A DNA stretch of 38,280 nt. Origin: Bradyrhizobium cajani (GTDB lineage Bacteria; Pseudomonadota; Alphaproteobacteria; Rhizobiales; Xanthobacteraceae). The number at the start of each line of letters is the position of its first letter. The stretch's first letter is position 1. A program made the position numbers and the translations under genes. Under the pieces are notes generated by a model. That model was not told where the DNA came from, ran no database searches, and saw nothing but the letters and a program-made list of their open reading frames with translations. The DNA lies in NCBI RefSeq assembly GCF_009759665.1, contig NZ_WQNE01000053.1:1-38280 (forward strand), in the 5' to 3' direction. Of this stretch, positions 24,824 to 33,695 are shown piece by piece.

Positions 24824-26178
24824 CAACCCGGCTTCCTGACAGAAGCCAGGTATTCCTGCGGCTTGTTGGAATCGAAGTCCTTCCCAAGAATCTTCTCGCT
24901 GCCGAAACCGACGACCGGGGCAGAAGCGCCCTGCTCGCGCATGATGCGTACAGCATCAGTTGCCAGCATCACTTTTTCCGCCAGCGCCTTGTAGTCGATC
25001 TCCTCCTTCAGCATGTTCCAGCGCCTGAGCTGTGTCATCAGCCAGACTGCGGCCGAATAGTGCGGAAATGGCTGATAATCGAAGCGGCGCGCATCCTTTT
25101 TGATCGTTCCTAGGCCGTCGGCGTAGGTGCCACCGAGGACCTGCTCGAGAACGATTTCAGGGGCGTTGAGGTATTGCGGCTCCGACAACACCCTGCCCGC
25201 GACCCTCCACGCCGACGGAGCCTTCGCCATCCCAACGCGGTTCTCCGGCTTGGAGACATGGAGACTGGCGGCGATGATGGCGCGGTAGAACGCCATAAAC
25301 GTATTCGGGTTTTGCTGTATCCAGCTCTCTGACGCAGTGACAGAGCAGCACGGATGACCGTCCCAGATCTCCTTCGAAATGAGATGGATGAATCCCGCGC
25401 CCTCGTAGACTGCGCGCTGGCCGCCGGCTCACCACCGAAGAAGCCATCGATGCTCCCGACTCGAAGGCTCGCCACGTACTCGGTGGGCGGAACGATCCGA
25501 TATTTGACATCCTGGTCCGGATCGAGGCCGGCCGCGGCTAGATAGTTACGCAACTGCAGGGTCTGGTGACTCTGCTCGAACGGAACGGCAAAGGTAAAGC
25601 CCTTCCAGTTCTTCGGATCGCGATTGTCCCTGTGCTTATTGGCCAGGACAAGGGAGTTTCCATTTTGATTCAGGATTGTAAGCACTTTGATCGACTGGGC
25701 ATTGCCCCCAAGTCCTGCAGTCATCGTCAGGGGCACGGGCATCACCTGCTGTGAAACGTCCAGCTCTCCATTGAGCATCTTGTCCCGAATCAAAGCTATT
25801 CCGGCGGGCTTCTGCAGGCTGACCTCAAGGCCTTCCCTGCTGTAGCTCCCAAGCTTCTCGCCGTAGATGAGCGGAGCGGCGCAGGTAATCGGCAAAAAGC
25901 CGACGGCGAGCTTTGTCTTCTCGGGAGGCTTGCGCTCCTGGGCAATCGCCTTCAGCGTCTCGATGGGGAGAATGCTCGACAGCGCCCCGATGATCGCACT
26001 TGCTCCGACCCTGCGCAGCACTTCACGGCGCAAGATCGGTTGCGGGGAACAGGCCATGCAGCAGCGCCTGCTCGACTTGGTCCGACATGGCGACCTCGAA
26101 GGGTGGCTGGGCTGGACCGGGCTCGCAACAGCGGCAACGCTTGCCGCCGAAGCCATGATAATCCGATGCGTCAGTCAT
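24823..26178 (-). pseudogene. nrtA: ABC transporter substrate-binding protein, nitrate type (NrtA-like), two frameshifts
   Basis: Three frames make one protein. From ATG 26178: MTDASDYHGFGGKRCRCCEP through EQALLHGLFPATDLAP. After a shift near 26030: ILRREVLRRVGASAIIGALS (a twin-arginine-like signal), KLAVGFLPITCAAPLIYGEK and FTFAVPFEQSHQTLQLRNYL up to GGEPAA. After loss of one base near 25431: QRAVYEGAGFIHLISKEIWD, GHPCCSVTASESWIQQNP and on to the end at 24823. The motifs are those of the nitrate/bicarbonate-binding NrtA/CmpA family in its Tat-exported rhizobial form. Both lesions abolish a full product. Confidence 0.87.
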
Positions 26179-26334
26179 GTGCCCTGCCCCGTTCCAGCGT
26201 CGGGTTTCAAACATGGCGCCCGCCGCTGATCGACGGAGCTTGGCGTATCAATTGGGAAGCGATACTTCGAAAATGCGCAAGGGCCTTCGCAGAAAAGCGA
26301 TCACCCGACGACCGGCGAACCGCACCCGATCGGT

Positions 26335-27729
26335 TCAGTCTCGTCGCACCGGCGGAAGGGTATCCAGCTCACCCAGATCCCAATATAGGCCCGCCATAAT
26401 TTCCAGGGCCTCACGCGCGAGCTCGATCGGCAGGTGCTCGTCGGCCGCGTGTTGGTGGCATCCAGGATAGGCATGAGGCACCCATAGCGTCGGCAAATTT
26501 AGCAGGTTGGCAAAAATGTCGTTCGGAAGCGAGCCAGCGAAATTGGGCAAGATCGCCGGCGATTTCCGCGTCGTCCGAACGATCGAGTCTTGGGCCCATT
26601 TGGCCCAGGGATCCTCAGGATCGAGGCGCGTGGCGAGAAAAACACCATCGTCAGGGCTGGGCGTCACCTGGACCATGTCGAGACCGGCCTTCGCGAGATG
26701 TCGCCGCAGCGCCGGCAAAATGTCCTCGCAATCAACGCCGACCACGAAGCGGAGCTGACAGCGCGCCCAGGCGCTCGCCGGAATGGCATTGACCGGCGCT
26801 TGCGGATTTCCGCAACTGATGGCGAGAACATCAAACGAGCACCAGCCATATACCTGCTCTGCCGGAGTCAGCCCCGGCTCGCCCCAGGCCGGATCGATGT
26901 CAGGTCCGCCAGGTCCCCCGTCAACGACACAATCGGCAAGCACTCGCCGGACGGCGTCGGGCAGCTCACTTGGAAGCCATTCTGGAATCAGTATGCGGCC
27001 GGTCGGGGAGACGATCGTAGCCAGGGCGTGCGCGAGCTGGATTGCGGGATCGGAAAGCAGACCGCCCCAATTGCCCGAATGATATGCGCTCTCCCGCGCA
27101 TTGATCGAGATATCGAATGTAACACATCCGCGCGAGCCCAGGAATACTGTCGGCCGATGCTCGGACAAGCGCGGCCCGTCCGACGCAATGAAGATATCTG
27201 CGCACAGGAGCTTCTTGCGCGCCGTACATAGTTCGCGGAGGCCAGGCGAATCGACCTCTTCGCCCATTTCGATCAGGTATTTCAGGTTGAATCCCAGCCG
27301 ACCTCTCGTTTCGAGCACAGCACGGAGGCCGGCAATGTTGATGACGTGCTGCCCCTTGTTGTCGGCGACACCGCGTCCGTACCAGCGATCATTGAGCTTT
27401 GTGATATGCCAAGGGGACCTTCCCGCGGCCCACGATCCGTCCATTCCCCGAACTACGTCGCCGTGCCCATATCCGAGCACTGTCAGCAATGATGGATCTT
27501 CTATACGTTCTGCATAAAGGAATTGCGCGCCTGCAGCGGCCAAAACCTGGCAACCGCAGCCGAACTCTTCAAGCATGCAGCGGAGCTGGTCGAGATACTC
27601 GGCAAGCTGAGGTTTTCGCTCCGGGTTCTGACTCTCGGAAGGAATAGCGATGAGGCGCGAGAGCACGGTCTCGAAGTCCCCAGAATCCAGATGGCTTCTC
27701 GCGCGCGAGATTGCGTCGTTCCGGCTCAT
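26335..27729 (-). CDS. M20-family metallohydrolase (dipeptidase/deacylase)
   Basis: A 464-residue protein from ATG 27729, with GAGGAG about 10 bases upstream; a TTG at 27753 is the alternative. Two-zinc ligands of the M20 family are in place: GHGDVV, WYGRGVADNKGQ, EMGEEVDSPG, IASDGPR and, near the C-terminus, HQHAADEH. The lid domain is present (RGCVTFDISIN, CQLRFVVGVD). The family hydrolyses dipeptides and N-acyl amino acids such as acetylornithine, N-acyl-diamino acids and carnosine. It is last in an operon-like series with a polyamine-type transporter and a creatinase-like gene, so deacylation of an imported N-acyl diamino compound is a reasonable hypothesis. No signal peptide, so it is cytoplasmic. 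Confidence 0.9.
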   Translation of the reverse strand: MSRNDAISRARSHLDSGDFETVLSRLIAIPSESQNPERKPQLAEYLDQLRCMLEEFGCGCQVLAAAGAQFLYAERIEDPSLLTVLGYGHGDVVRGMDGSWAAGRSPWHITKLNDRWYGRGVADNKGQHVINIAGLRAVLETRGRLGFNLKYLIEMGEEVDSPGLRELCTARKKLLCADIFIASDGPRLSEHRPTVFLGSRGCVTFDISINARESAYHSGNWGGLLSDPAIQLAHALATIVSPTGRILIPEWLPSELPDAVRRVLADCVVDGGPGGPDIDPAWGEPGLTPAEQVYGWCSFDVLAISCGNPQAPVNAIPASAWARCQLRFVVGVDCEDILPALRRHLAKAGLDMVQVTPSPDDGVFLATRLDPEDPWAKWAQDSIVRTTRKSPAILPNFAGSLPNDIFANLLNLPTLWVPHAYPGCHQHAADEHLPIELAREALEIMAGLYWDLGELDTLPPVRRD

Positions 27730-27760
27730 TGCAGGCAGCTCCTCGCAGGCCAAGGGAAGC

Positions 27761-28888
27761 TCAACGGGCCGCCGGAAACACGCGGGTATGCGAAGCCTCT
27801 ATCTCAACGCGGACCCGCTGACCGGATTGGAACAGCGGCCGTCCTGGGCTCACCGAAGTCCGGGCGGTCAATCGAATGGACCCCACCTGCACAAGCACGC
27901 TCTGGTTCGTGCCCGTGTAAGCCGATTCCAAAACGGTCGCGGTAGCGCGCTCGTCCGGTGTCAGGCCGATATACTCCGGGCGAACCGCCAGCAACCCTCG
28001 GTCGCCTGACGTCAGCACCTGACTGGCCTCCTGTACAACCTCAAGGCCGACATCGGCGCTGCGGGCACAGACCTCGCCTCCAGATCGCCGCAACTCGACC
28101 GGCAGAAAGTTCATCTCACCGATGAAATCCGCGACAAATGCAGTCGCCGGCTGCTCATATAGCTCACGCGGTGTCCCACACTGCTGCAAGCGGCCTCGCT
28201 CGAGAACGGCAACGCGATCGGCCATGGACAGCGCTTCCTCCTGGTCGTGGGTAACGAAAATGATGGTGCTACCGACTTCCTTATGGATCAGCTTGATCTC
28301 CATTTGAAGCTGCTGCCTGAGCTTGCGATCGAGTGCCCCGAGCGGCTCGTCCATGAGCAACAGGGGTGGACGGAAGACAAGAGCGCGAGCCAGAGCGACA
28401 CGCTGCTGCTGCCCACCCGATAACTGGCTTGGAAGTCGCGCGCCATATCCGTCAAGTGCAACGAGCTTCAGAGCTTTTGTGACCTCACGTTCGACGTCTC
28501 CGCCACGCAAGCCCCGGCGCCGCAGCGGATAGGCGATGTTCTCAGCGATGGTCATATGGGGGAACAACGCGTAGCTCTGGAACACCATGCCGAAGCCGCG
28601 ACGATGGCTCGGAACATCATTGATCCGTACGCCGTCGAGCATGATATCGCCAGAGGAGGACACCTCGAACCCGGCGATCATCATCAGCAGAGTAGATTTT
28701 CCTGACCCGCTCGATCCGAGCAAGGCGACGAACTCTCCTGGCTCGATCGACAGTGAGACGTCGTCGACCGCTTTGACCGGACCAAACATCTTGGTCAACG
28801 AGTTGACCGAGACGGAGCCACGTTGACTTTGCGACGTAGCTACACCTGCCGTCGCCTTTTCGCTCACCATTGCTGTGCTGACGCTCAT
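27761..28888 (-). CDS. potA: ABC transporter ATP-binding protein, spermidine/putrescine (PotA) type
   Basis: A 375-residue protein from ATG 28888, which overlaps the preceding stop as ATGA; longer frames upstream run inside the M24 gene. Walker A is GSSGSGKST, Q-loop MVFQSYALFPHMT, signature LSGGQQQRVALARAL, Walker B LLLMDEPLGALD and the switch region FVTHDQEEAL. The C-terminal part is a TOBE-type domain (FIGEMNFLPVEL, LLAVRPEYIGL). This is the MOI/PotA class that energises uptake of polyamines, related cations or amino-acid-like solutes. It works with the fused permease and binding protein encoded just upstream. Confidence 0.92.
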   Translation of the reverse strand: MSVSTAMVSEKATAGVATSQSQRGSVSVNSLTKMFGPVKAVDDVSLSIEPGEFVALLGSSGSGKSTLLMMIAGFEVSSSGDIMLDGVRINDVPSHRRGFGMVFQSYALFPHMTIAENIAYPLRRRGLRGGDVEREVTKALKLVALDGYGARLPSQLSGGQQQRVALARALVFRPPLLLMDEPLGALDRKLRQQLQMEIKLIHKEVGSTIIFVTHDQEEALSMADRVAVLERGRLQQCGTPRELYEQPATAFVADFIGEMNFLPVELRRSGGEVCARSADVGLEVVQEASQVLTSGDRGLLAVRPEYIGLTPDERATATVLESAYTGTNQSVLVQVGSIRLTARTSVSPGRPLFQSGQRVRVEIEASHTRVFPAAR

Positions 28889-30028
28889 TTCGGCCTCGTC
28901 TCGAATATCTTGCGCGGTATTGAGGTCAATCGCTTCCCACCCGAACTGGTCACCACGACGGACTCGCTGACGGCAAGGCCAGCAGCGGATGTGTACATGT
29001 GAAAGACCATTCCTTCCTCGATGGCCCAATCCGCACGAGGCGTGAAACAGCGATATAGGTCACTCGTGTGCTGGGAAACGAGCGGAGCGGTACCAAGCGT
29101 ATACCCGGTGATGTTATCGTAGGTCTCGCGCAACCCGGCCGCGACAACGCCGTCCCGCACGATGCGGTCGACGTCAGCGGCAATCGCGCCCAGGCCGAAG
29201 CGCGGCGATTTGGCGATCTTGTAACGCGATAAGAGCCTGAGCCGCAGCTCGCTGCTCCTCGGTTGCCTGTCCTACGATGACCGACCGCATGATCCGGACC
29301 GTATAGAAGCGTAACCGCGGCAAGAGCTCGATATGAACGATATCGCCATCGACCAGCGGTCGCTCTGCGAGGAACCCATGCAGCGAATCCCAGCCCGATC
29401 CGACATTGAGAGGCCCAACAAAGCCATCGTCGAACCCAAGCCGATAGTAGGCCGCAGCGGCAGCTGCAGCGATATCACGTTGACTCTTGCCGCTCGCCAC
29501 CTCCTTGAGAGTCGCCTCGAAGGCCGCATCCAAAAGTGAACCAGCCCGGGACATATGCGCGATCTCTTCCGGCGACTTGCATCGCCTGAGATCCCATCCC
29601 GAACGCTCAAGGTCAAAGAACTCGGTATCCGGCAAAAGCTTGCGAAGCGCTTGGAGTCTGTGGATCGTGAACGAATTCGATTGAAATTCAGCGCCGATCC
29701 GGGCGGGCACCGAACCACTTTCCCGGAAGGTGCTCGCCAGGACCGCCAGCGGATCGTCCCAATCGCCAAACCCCACGATGTTATCCATCCACGTGCGCTG
29801 CCGCGCTGGTGGCATATCAAGCTTGCGCACCAGCAGGAACGGCTCGGACGATGCCGGCACGATGCACGCTCGCCAGAGATTCTCGGAGACCGTATAGCCC
29901 GAGAGCCAGGACATCATCTCGGGTTCGTCAAAGATGACACAGTCAAGACGACGCTCTGCCATCAATGTTCGGACGGCGTCACATCGACGCTTGTACTCCT
30001 CGACGGAGAAAGTGAGATCGCGGCTCAT
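28885..30028 (-). pseudogene. Creatinase/ectoine-hydrolase-like (M24 'pita-bread') protein with one frameshift
   Basis: The ATG at 30028 has GGAG eight bases upstream. The first frame runs from FSVEEYKRRCDAVRTLMAER and WLSGYTVSENLWRAC to ALIALQDRQIAALRPG. One extra base near 29183 shifts it to DVDRIVRDGVVAAGLRETYD, NITGYTLGTAPLV and EEGMVFHMYTSAAG, ending at 28885. The joined product would be about 380 residues, the normal size. Metal ligands of true M24 peptidases are missing: the usual ID...D pair reads HIELLPRLRFYTVRIMRS. This resembles metal-free members such as creatinase and ectoine hydrolase (DoeA/EutD). With an Lrp regulator and ABC importer nearby, hydrolysis of a cyclic or amidino nitrogen compound is likely ancestral. 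Base-call error is possible. Confidence 0.8.
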
Positions 30029-30151
30029 GGTCGATACTCCGTTACGATTGCGAGACCTCGATCCAGATTGGGTCGAGCGGACTGCTCAGGAAAGGTGCCA
30101 TCGGCTTTCTCGTTAGGACGAACAATGTCAAAGGGCGACCCATTCATCTGC

Positions 30152-31948
30152 TCAAGGATGAAGGCTTTGCTGCGGGCGGCGGCCTTGAACAACTGCGCCT
30201 ACGAACAGCCGCAGCAGCATCAGAAGCGCAAGCACAATGAGAAACAGAACTGCGATAACGGCGATCTGGGGACTGATTTCCAGACGGATGTTGTCCCACA
30301 TTCTCATGGGCAACGGCGTCGCGGTGGGCCCGCTTAGAAACAAACCGAACACAACGTCATCGAACCCCACGATGAACGCGAAGAGCGCTGCGCTCGCGAG
30401 CGTCGGCAACAGCAGTGGGAGCGTCACCGTTCTAAGCGTTACGAGAGGGCTCGAGCCTAGGCTGGCCGCAGCCAGCTCAAGCGTGCGATTGAAGCGCTTA
30501 AGTCCCGCGATCATGACAACGACCGTATATGGTGCGCCAATGATCGTATAGCTGAGAGCAAATGCCAGCGGATTTCCGATCAGTGAGGATCCGGCGAGAG
30601 CGAAGAACAGGGAAACTGCGATTACGACATGAGGAACAATCAGCGGGGAAATCAGGAGAAGATAGACAGGCACGCGCGCAGAGAACCGGTACCGCACGAG
30701 AGCGAAGGCGGCGGGCACACCAATGGCCACGCTCAGGAGAGCGGACAGTCCTGCCCATCTCAGGCTGAAGCTTAGGGCATCGAGCCATTGCGTATTCTTG
30801 AGCAAACTTGAGAACCACCGCAATGAGTAGGCGGGCGGCGGAAAGGTGAGGTATGGTGCATTGCTGAATGCAAGAGGAATTACGACCACGAAAGGCAGCA
30901 CCAGGAGAAGGAGCGTCAGCCCTGCGCTAACGTACAACGCGGGTCGGCGAACGACCGTCAAGGCCTCATGCAGCCTCATTGACGGGCCATGCAAAACCGC
31001 CGTCAGTCGCTCCAGGATCGGCCACCGCGCGGAGAGACCGGATGACGACTTGCCGGACGGAGAGACGTTGTCATGCGGCCGATCGTCCAGTTCTTCCGCA
31101 ATCCGCTGACGAAATATCAGGAAGACCGCGATCACCGTCAGCATCAAGATCGTTGATTGGGCTGCGGCTTCATCGAAATTGCCGAGGATCAGCACGCGCA
31201 GGCTAATGCCCTGAGCGATCAGGTAGCTGTCAGGACCACCGAGAAGCTCTGGCGTAATATAGAAGCCGAGACTGGACAGAAACACGAGCGTGCAGCCGCT
31301 AATCACGCCGGGGATCGCGGCGGGCAGCGTGACCCTCAAGAAGGCGTCGGTAGGAGGACTTCCGAGACTTTGTGCCGCTTTTGCAAGGCTTGGATCAACC
31401 CGTGCCAAGACAGCGTAGAGAGGAAATACCATGAGCGGCAGCTGGACCTGCACCATGCCGACATAGACGCCGACTGAATTGAACACCATTTGCAGCGGCT
31501 CGGAGATGAGGCCGAGGCGCAAAAACAGCTGGTTGATAGGCCCGTTGGGGCTGAGCAGGACGATCCATGCGTAGGTTCTGATCAAGACACTCGTTAAATA
31601 TGGAAGCGTGACAATAAGCAGAAGAAGTGATGCCGCGCGCGGAGAACATTTCGATATGGCGTAAGCGAGAGGATAAGCAATGAGCAAACAGACGATCGTC
31701 ACGGTCGCTGCTAGGGCGATTGTCCTGAGGACGATCCATAGAAACGCCGGCGAGTTGGCGATCTCGATGTAGCTGTTGAGCGACCAGGCACCATCGTGCT
31801 GCAGGCTCTTGAGCACGAGTTGCGCGAGCGGCACGACGTAGCCGACCGAGAACAGGATCACGATCGGCAAGAGAAGGAGGACGGGCACCAATTGCGCCCA
31901 TCCTGAGGTGTCTCTCCTATGCGGCATAGCCAGACTCGCATCCACCAT
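30152..31948 (-). CDS. ABC transporter permease, PotB-PotC fusion
   Basis: A 598-residue protein that carries two BinPDT permease domains normally made as separate proteins. Residues about 1-285 are PotB-like (LVPVLLLLPIVILFSVGYVV, VTLPYLTSVLIRTYAWIVLL, EAA-type loop SLGSPPTDAFLRVTLPAAIP). Residues about 335-590 are PotC-like (LTLLLLVLPFVVVIPLAFSN, SPLIVPHVVIAVSLFFALAG, loop SLGSSPLVTLRTVTLPLLLP). A hydrophilic linker of about 50 residues (near 285-335) joins them. The start is six bases after the binding-protein stop. Only one ATPase and one binding protein accompany it, so the fusion supplies both halves of the pore. No stop or frame change is seen in the linker. Confidence 0.93.
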   Translation of the reverse strand: MVDASLAMPHRRDTSGWAQLVPVLLLLPIVILFSVGYVVPLAQLVLKSLQHDGAWSLNSYIEIANSPAFLWIVLRTIALAATVTIVCLLIAYPLAYAISKCSPRAASLLLLIVTLPYLTSVLIRTYAWIVLLSPNGPINQLFLRLGLISEPLQMVFNSVGVYVGMVQVQLPLMVFPLYAVLARVDPSLAKAAQSLGSPPTDAFLRVTLPAAIPGVISGCTLVFLSSLGFYITPELLGGPDSYLIAQGISLRVLILGNFDEAAAQSTILMLTVIAVFLIFRQRIAEELDDRPHDNVSPSGKSSSGLSARWPILERLTAVLHGPSMRLHEALTVVRRPALYVSAGLTLLLLVLPFVVVIPLAFSNAPYLTFPPPAYSLRWFSSLLKNTQWLDALSFSLRWAGLSALLSVAIGVPAAFALVRYRFSARVPVYLLLISPLIVPHVVIAVSLFFALAGSSLIGNPLAFALSYTIIGAPYTVVVMIAGLKRFNRTLELAAASLGSSPLVTLRTVTLPLLLPTLASAALFAFIVGFDDVVFGLFLSGPTATPLPMRMWDNIRLEISPQIAVIAVLFLIVLALLMLLRLFVGAVVQGRRPQQSLHP

Positions 31949-31954
31949 TTTGAG

Positions 31955-33070
31955 CTACCGTACGCCGGAAATCCAACGCTCCCATTGAGCAACGGCAATT
32001 TCATTGTTGGCCTTGCCGTTGGAGCTCACAATGTTCCAGAACTCGTAGTCCTGGACGAACTGCAGCTTCCGTGCTTCGGGGGAGGTCGGCAGGAGCTTTG
32101 CCCGCTCAGACGGCACATGCTCGAATGCACGCGAGTTCGGTGGCGCATAGAGAATGTGCTGGACGAATTTCGCCTGATTTTCGGCTCGCGCTGAGAACGC
32201 GAGAAACTTGAATGCATTGTCCGCATTCTTCGTGCCTTTCAGGACCACCCAGGTGTCGTACTGCAGCATTCCCTGATTCCAGGTGTAGCCGATCTTGGCC
32301 CCCTGCTCGTTGGCTGCCGAAACCCGGCCGTTCCAGGCGCTACCGGCCGTGATCAACTTATCAATGATCATCTGCGGAGCTTCCGCGCCGGTGTTCCACC
32401 ATTTCAAGATGCTCGGCTTGACCCGGCTGAGACTCTTGAACGCGCGATCCCAATCAAGTGGATAGAGCTTCGACGGATCAACACCGTCCGCCATCAGAGC
32501 TGCTTCGAACGTGCCGCCGTCCGAGGCCCAGGTTCCTGCCATGAGTGAACGCCGTCCCGCAAATTTTTGGGCGTCCCAGACATCCGTCCAAGAGTTCGGA
32601 GCATCGGAGGCAAACTTCGACGCGTCATACGCAATGAACAGCGAATAGATGATCGCGGGCACAGTGAACTTGCCGACCTTGACCGGACTGAACGCGCCGA
32701 GGTCTGCCTTTTCGAAGTACCCATAGTCGATCGGATGCAGAAGATTGTCCCGCTCGAAAGTCGGGGCCTTGCCGCCAGGAAGAATCGTCACGTCATATCG
32801 GGGAGCGCCGGCCAACACGCTCGCTCGCACGGCTCCCGTGTCGGTCCGCGGTTGAGCTATGACCTTGATGCCGGTCTCTTTCTCGAACGGCTCGAAATAG
32901 GCGATCCGCTTGGCCTCGCCCCAAGATCCGCCGCCGTCGTAGACCACGACCTCACCGGTGCCCTTCGGGATTCGCGCAATCGCGGGGGCGGGAAACAGCG
33001 AGCGCGCGGCCGCTAGTCCCCCGACCAAGGCGATGCCCTGAAACAGCTTGCGTCTGACGATATCCACCAT
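31955..33070 (-). CDS. ABC transporter periplasmic substrate-binding protein (PotD/PotF-like)
   Basis: A 371-residue protein from ATG 33070 with GGAG upstream; the longer frame to 33184 would cross the regulator promoter. The N-terminal signal peptide is LFQGIALVGGLAAARSLFPA with a double Arg (RRKLFQG), so Tat export is possible. The mature part begins GEVVVYDGGGSWGEAKRIAY, typical of the extracellular solute-binding family 1/8 used for polyamines. YDVTILPGGKAPTFERDNLL, IAYDASKF and WEKW-like WERWISG fit the same family. It is first in an operon with the fused permease, creatinase-like gene, ATPase and M20 enzyme. The ligand is not identifiable from sequence. Confidence 0.9.
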   Translation of the reverse strand: MVDIVRRKLFQGIALVGGLAAARSLFPAPAIARIPKGTGEVVVYDGGGSWGEAKRIAYFEPFEKETGIKVIAQPRTDTGAVRASVLAGAPRYDVTILPGGKAPTFERDNLLHPIDYGYFEKADLGAFSPVKVGKFTVPAIIYSLFIAYDASKFASDAPNSWTDVWDAQKFAGRRSLMAGTWASDGGTFEAALMADGVDPSKLYPLDWDRAFKSLSRVKPSILKWWNTGAEAPQMIIDKLITAGSAWNGRVSAANEQGAKIGYTWNQGMLQYDTWVVLKGTKNADNAFKFLAFSARAENQAKFVQHILYAPPNSRAFEHVPSERAKLLPTSPEARKLQFVQDYEFWNIVSSNGKANNEIAVAQWERWISGVR

Positions 33071-33098
33071 GCTCCACTCCGTTGTGTGCGGCCAATGC

Positions 33099-33126
33099 TT
33101 GCTCGATCCGGTTTTGCGCATATAAT
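33099..33126 (+). promoter_or_regulatory. Candidate sigma-70-type promoter for the Lrp-family gene
   Basis: A perfect TATAAT (33121-33126) stands 16 bases after TTGCTC (33099-33104). Transcription would begin near 33133, giving a leader of about 65 bases before the ATG at 33198. The interval 33071-33197 also has to serve the divergent binding-protein operon, so an Lrp-type operator may lie here, but no clear palindrome was found. Confidence 0.45.
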
Positions 33127-33197
33127 CCGACAAGCAGGTGGCTGAATCCGCCGTTCTGACCCTCAAAATGCCAGAAACCTGCAAATTGAAATATTAA

Positions 33198-33680
33198 ATG
33201 GCTGTCACGCGCACTGACCTCGATCGCCTCGATCTGAAGCTTCTCATGCTGCTGCAGGAGAATAATCTGCAGACCTCTGAGGAATTGGCAGAACGCGTGG
33301 GACTTTCGCCGACTTCTTGCCTGCGTCGACTCAGGCGATTGCGCGAAAACGGGGCGATCATGTCCGACGTCTCGATCATATCGCCTTCGGTCGCCGGCAA
33401 ACGGGTCACGTCGATCGTGCTTGTTGCGCTCGAGCAAGAGCAGCTCGACCTTCTGCACACCTTTAAAAATCGAATGAGCGCCTATCCTGAGGTTACGCAG
33501 TGCTACTACGTAACGGGTTCGGCTGATTTCATTCTGGTCGTCAACACTGCCTCTATGGAGGAATATGGGGCTTTCACTGAGCGAGCATTCTTTCCCGACA
33601 AGAACATCAAGTCATTCAACACATATGTGTCGATGCAGACGGTCAAGTTCACCACCCGCATCAATCTTGACGTATCCTGA
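33198..33680 (+). CDS. Lrp/AsnC-family transcriptional regulator
   Basis: A 160-residue protein. The N-terminal winged helix-turn-helix reads LDRLDLKLLMLLQENNLQTS, EELAERVGLSPTSCLRRLRR and ENGAI. The C-terminal ligand-binding RAM domain shows YPEVTQCYYVTGSADFIL and VVNTASMEEY. Lrp/AsnC proteins sense amino acids or related compounds and usually control the adjacent divergent genes, here the transporter/hydrolase operon and perhaps the ammonia-lyase. It is convergent with the ammonia-lyase gene, 15 bases away. The context resembles DoeX/AsnC regulators of ectoine catabolism, but that assignment is inference. No clear Shine-Dalgarno precedes the ATG. Confidence 0.93.
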   Translation: MAVTRTDLDRLDLKLLMLLQENNLQTSEELAERVGLSPTSCLRRLRRLRENGAIMSDVSIISPSVAGKRVTSIVLVALEQEQLDLLHTFKNRMSAYPEVTQCYYVTGSADFILVVNTASMEEYGAFTERAFFPDKNIKSFNTYVSMQTVKFTTRINLDVS

Positions 33681-33695
33681 CTGGCCGTGCCCTGT

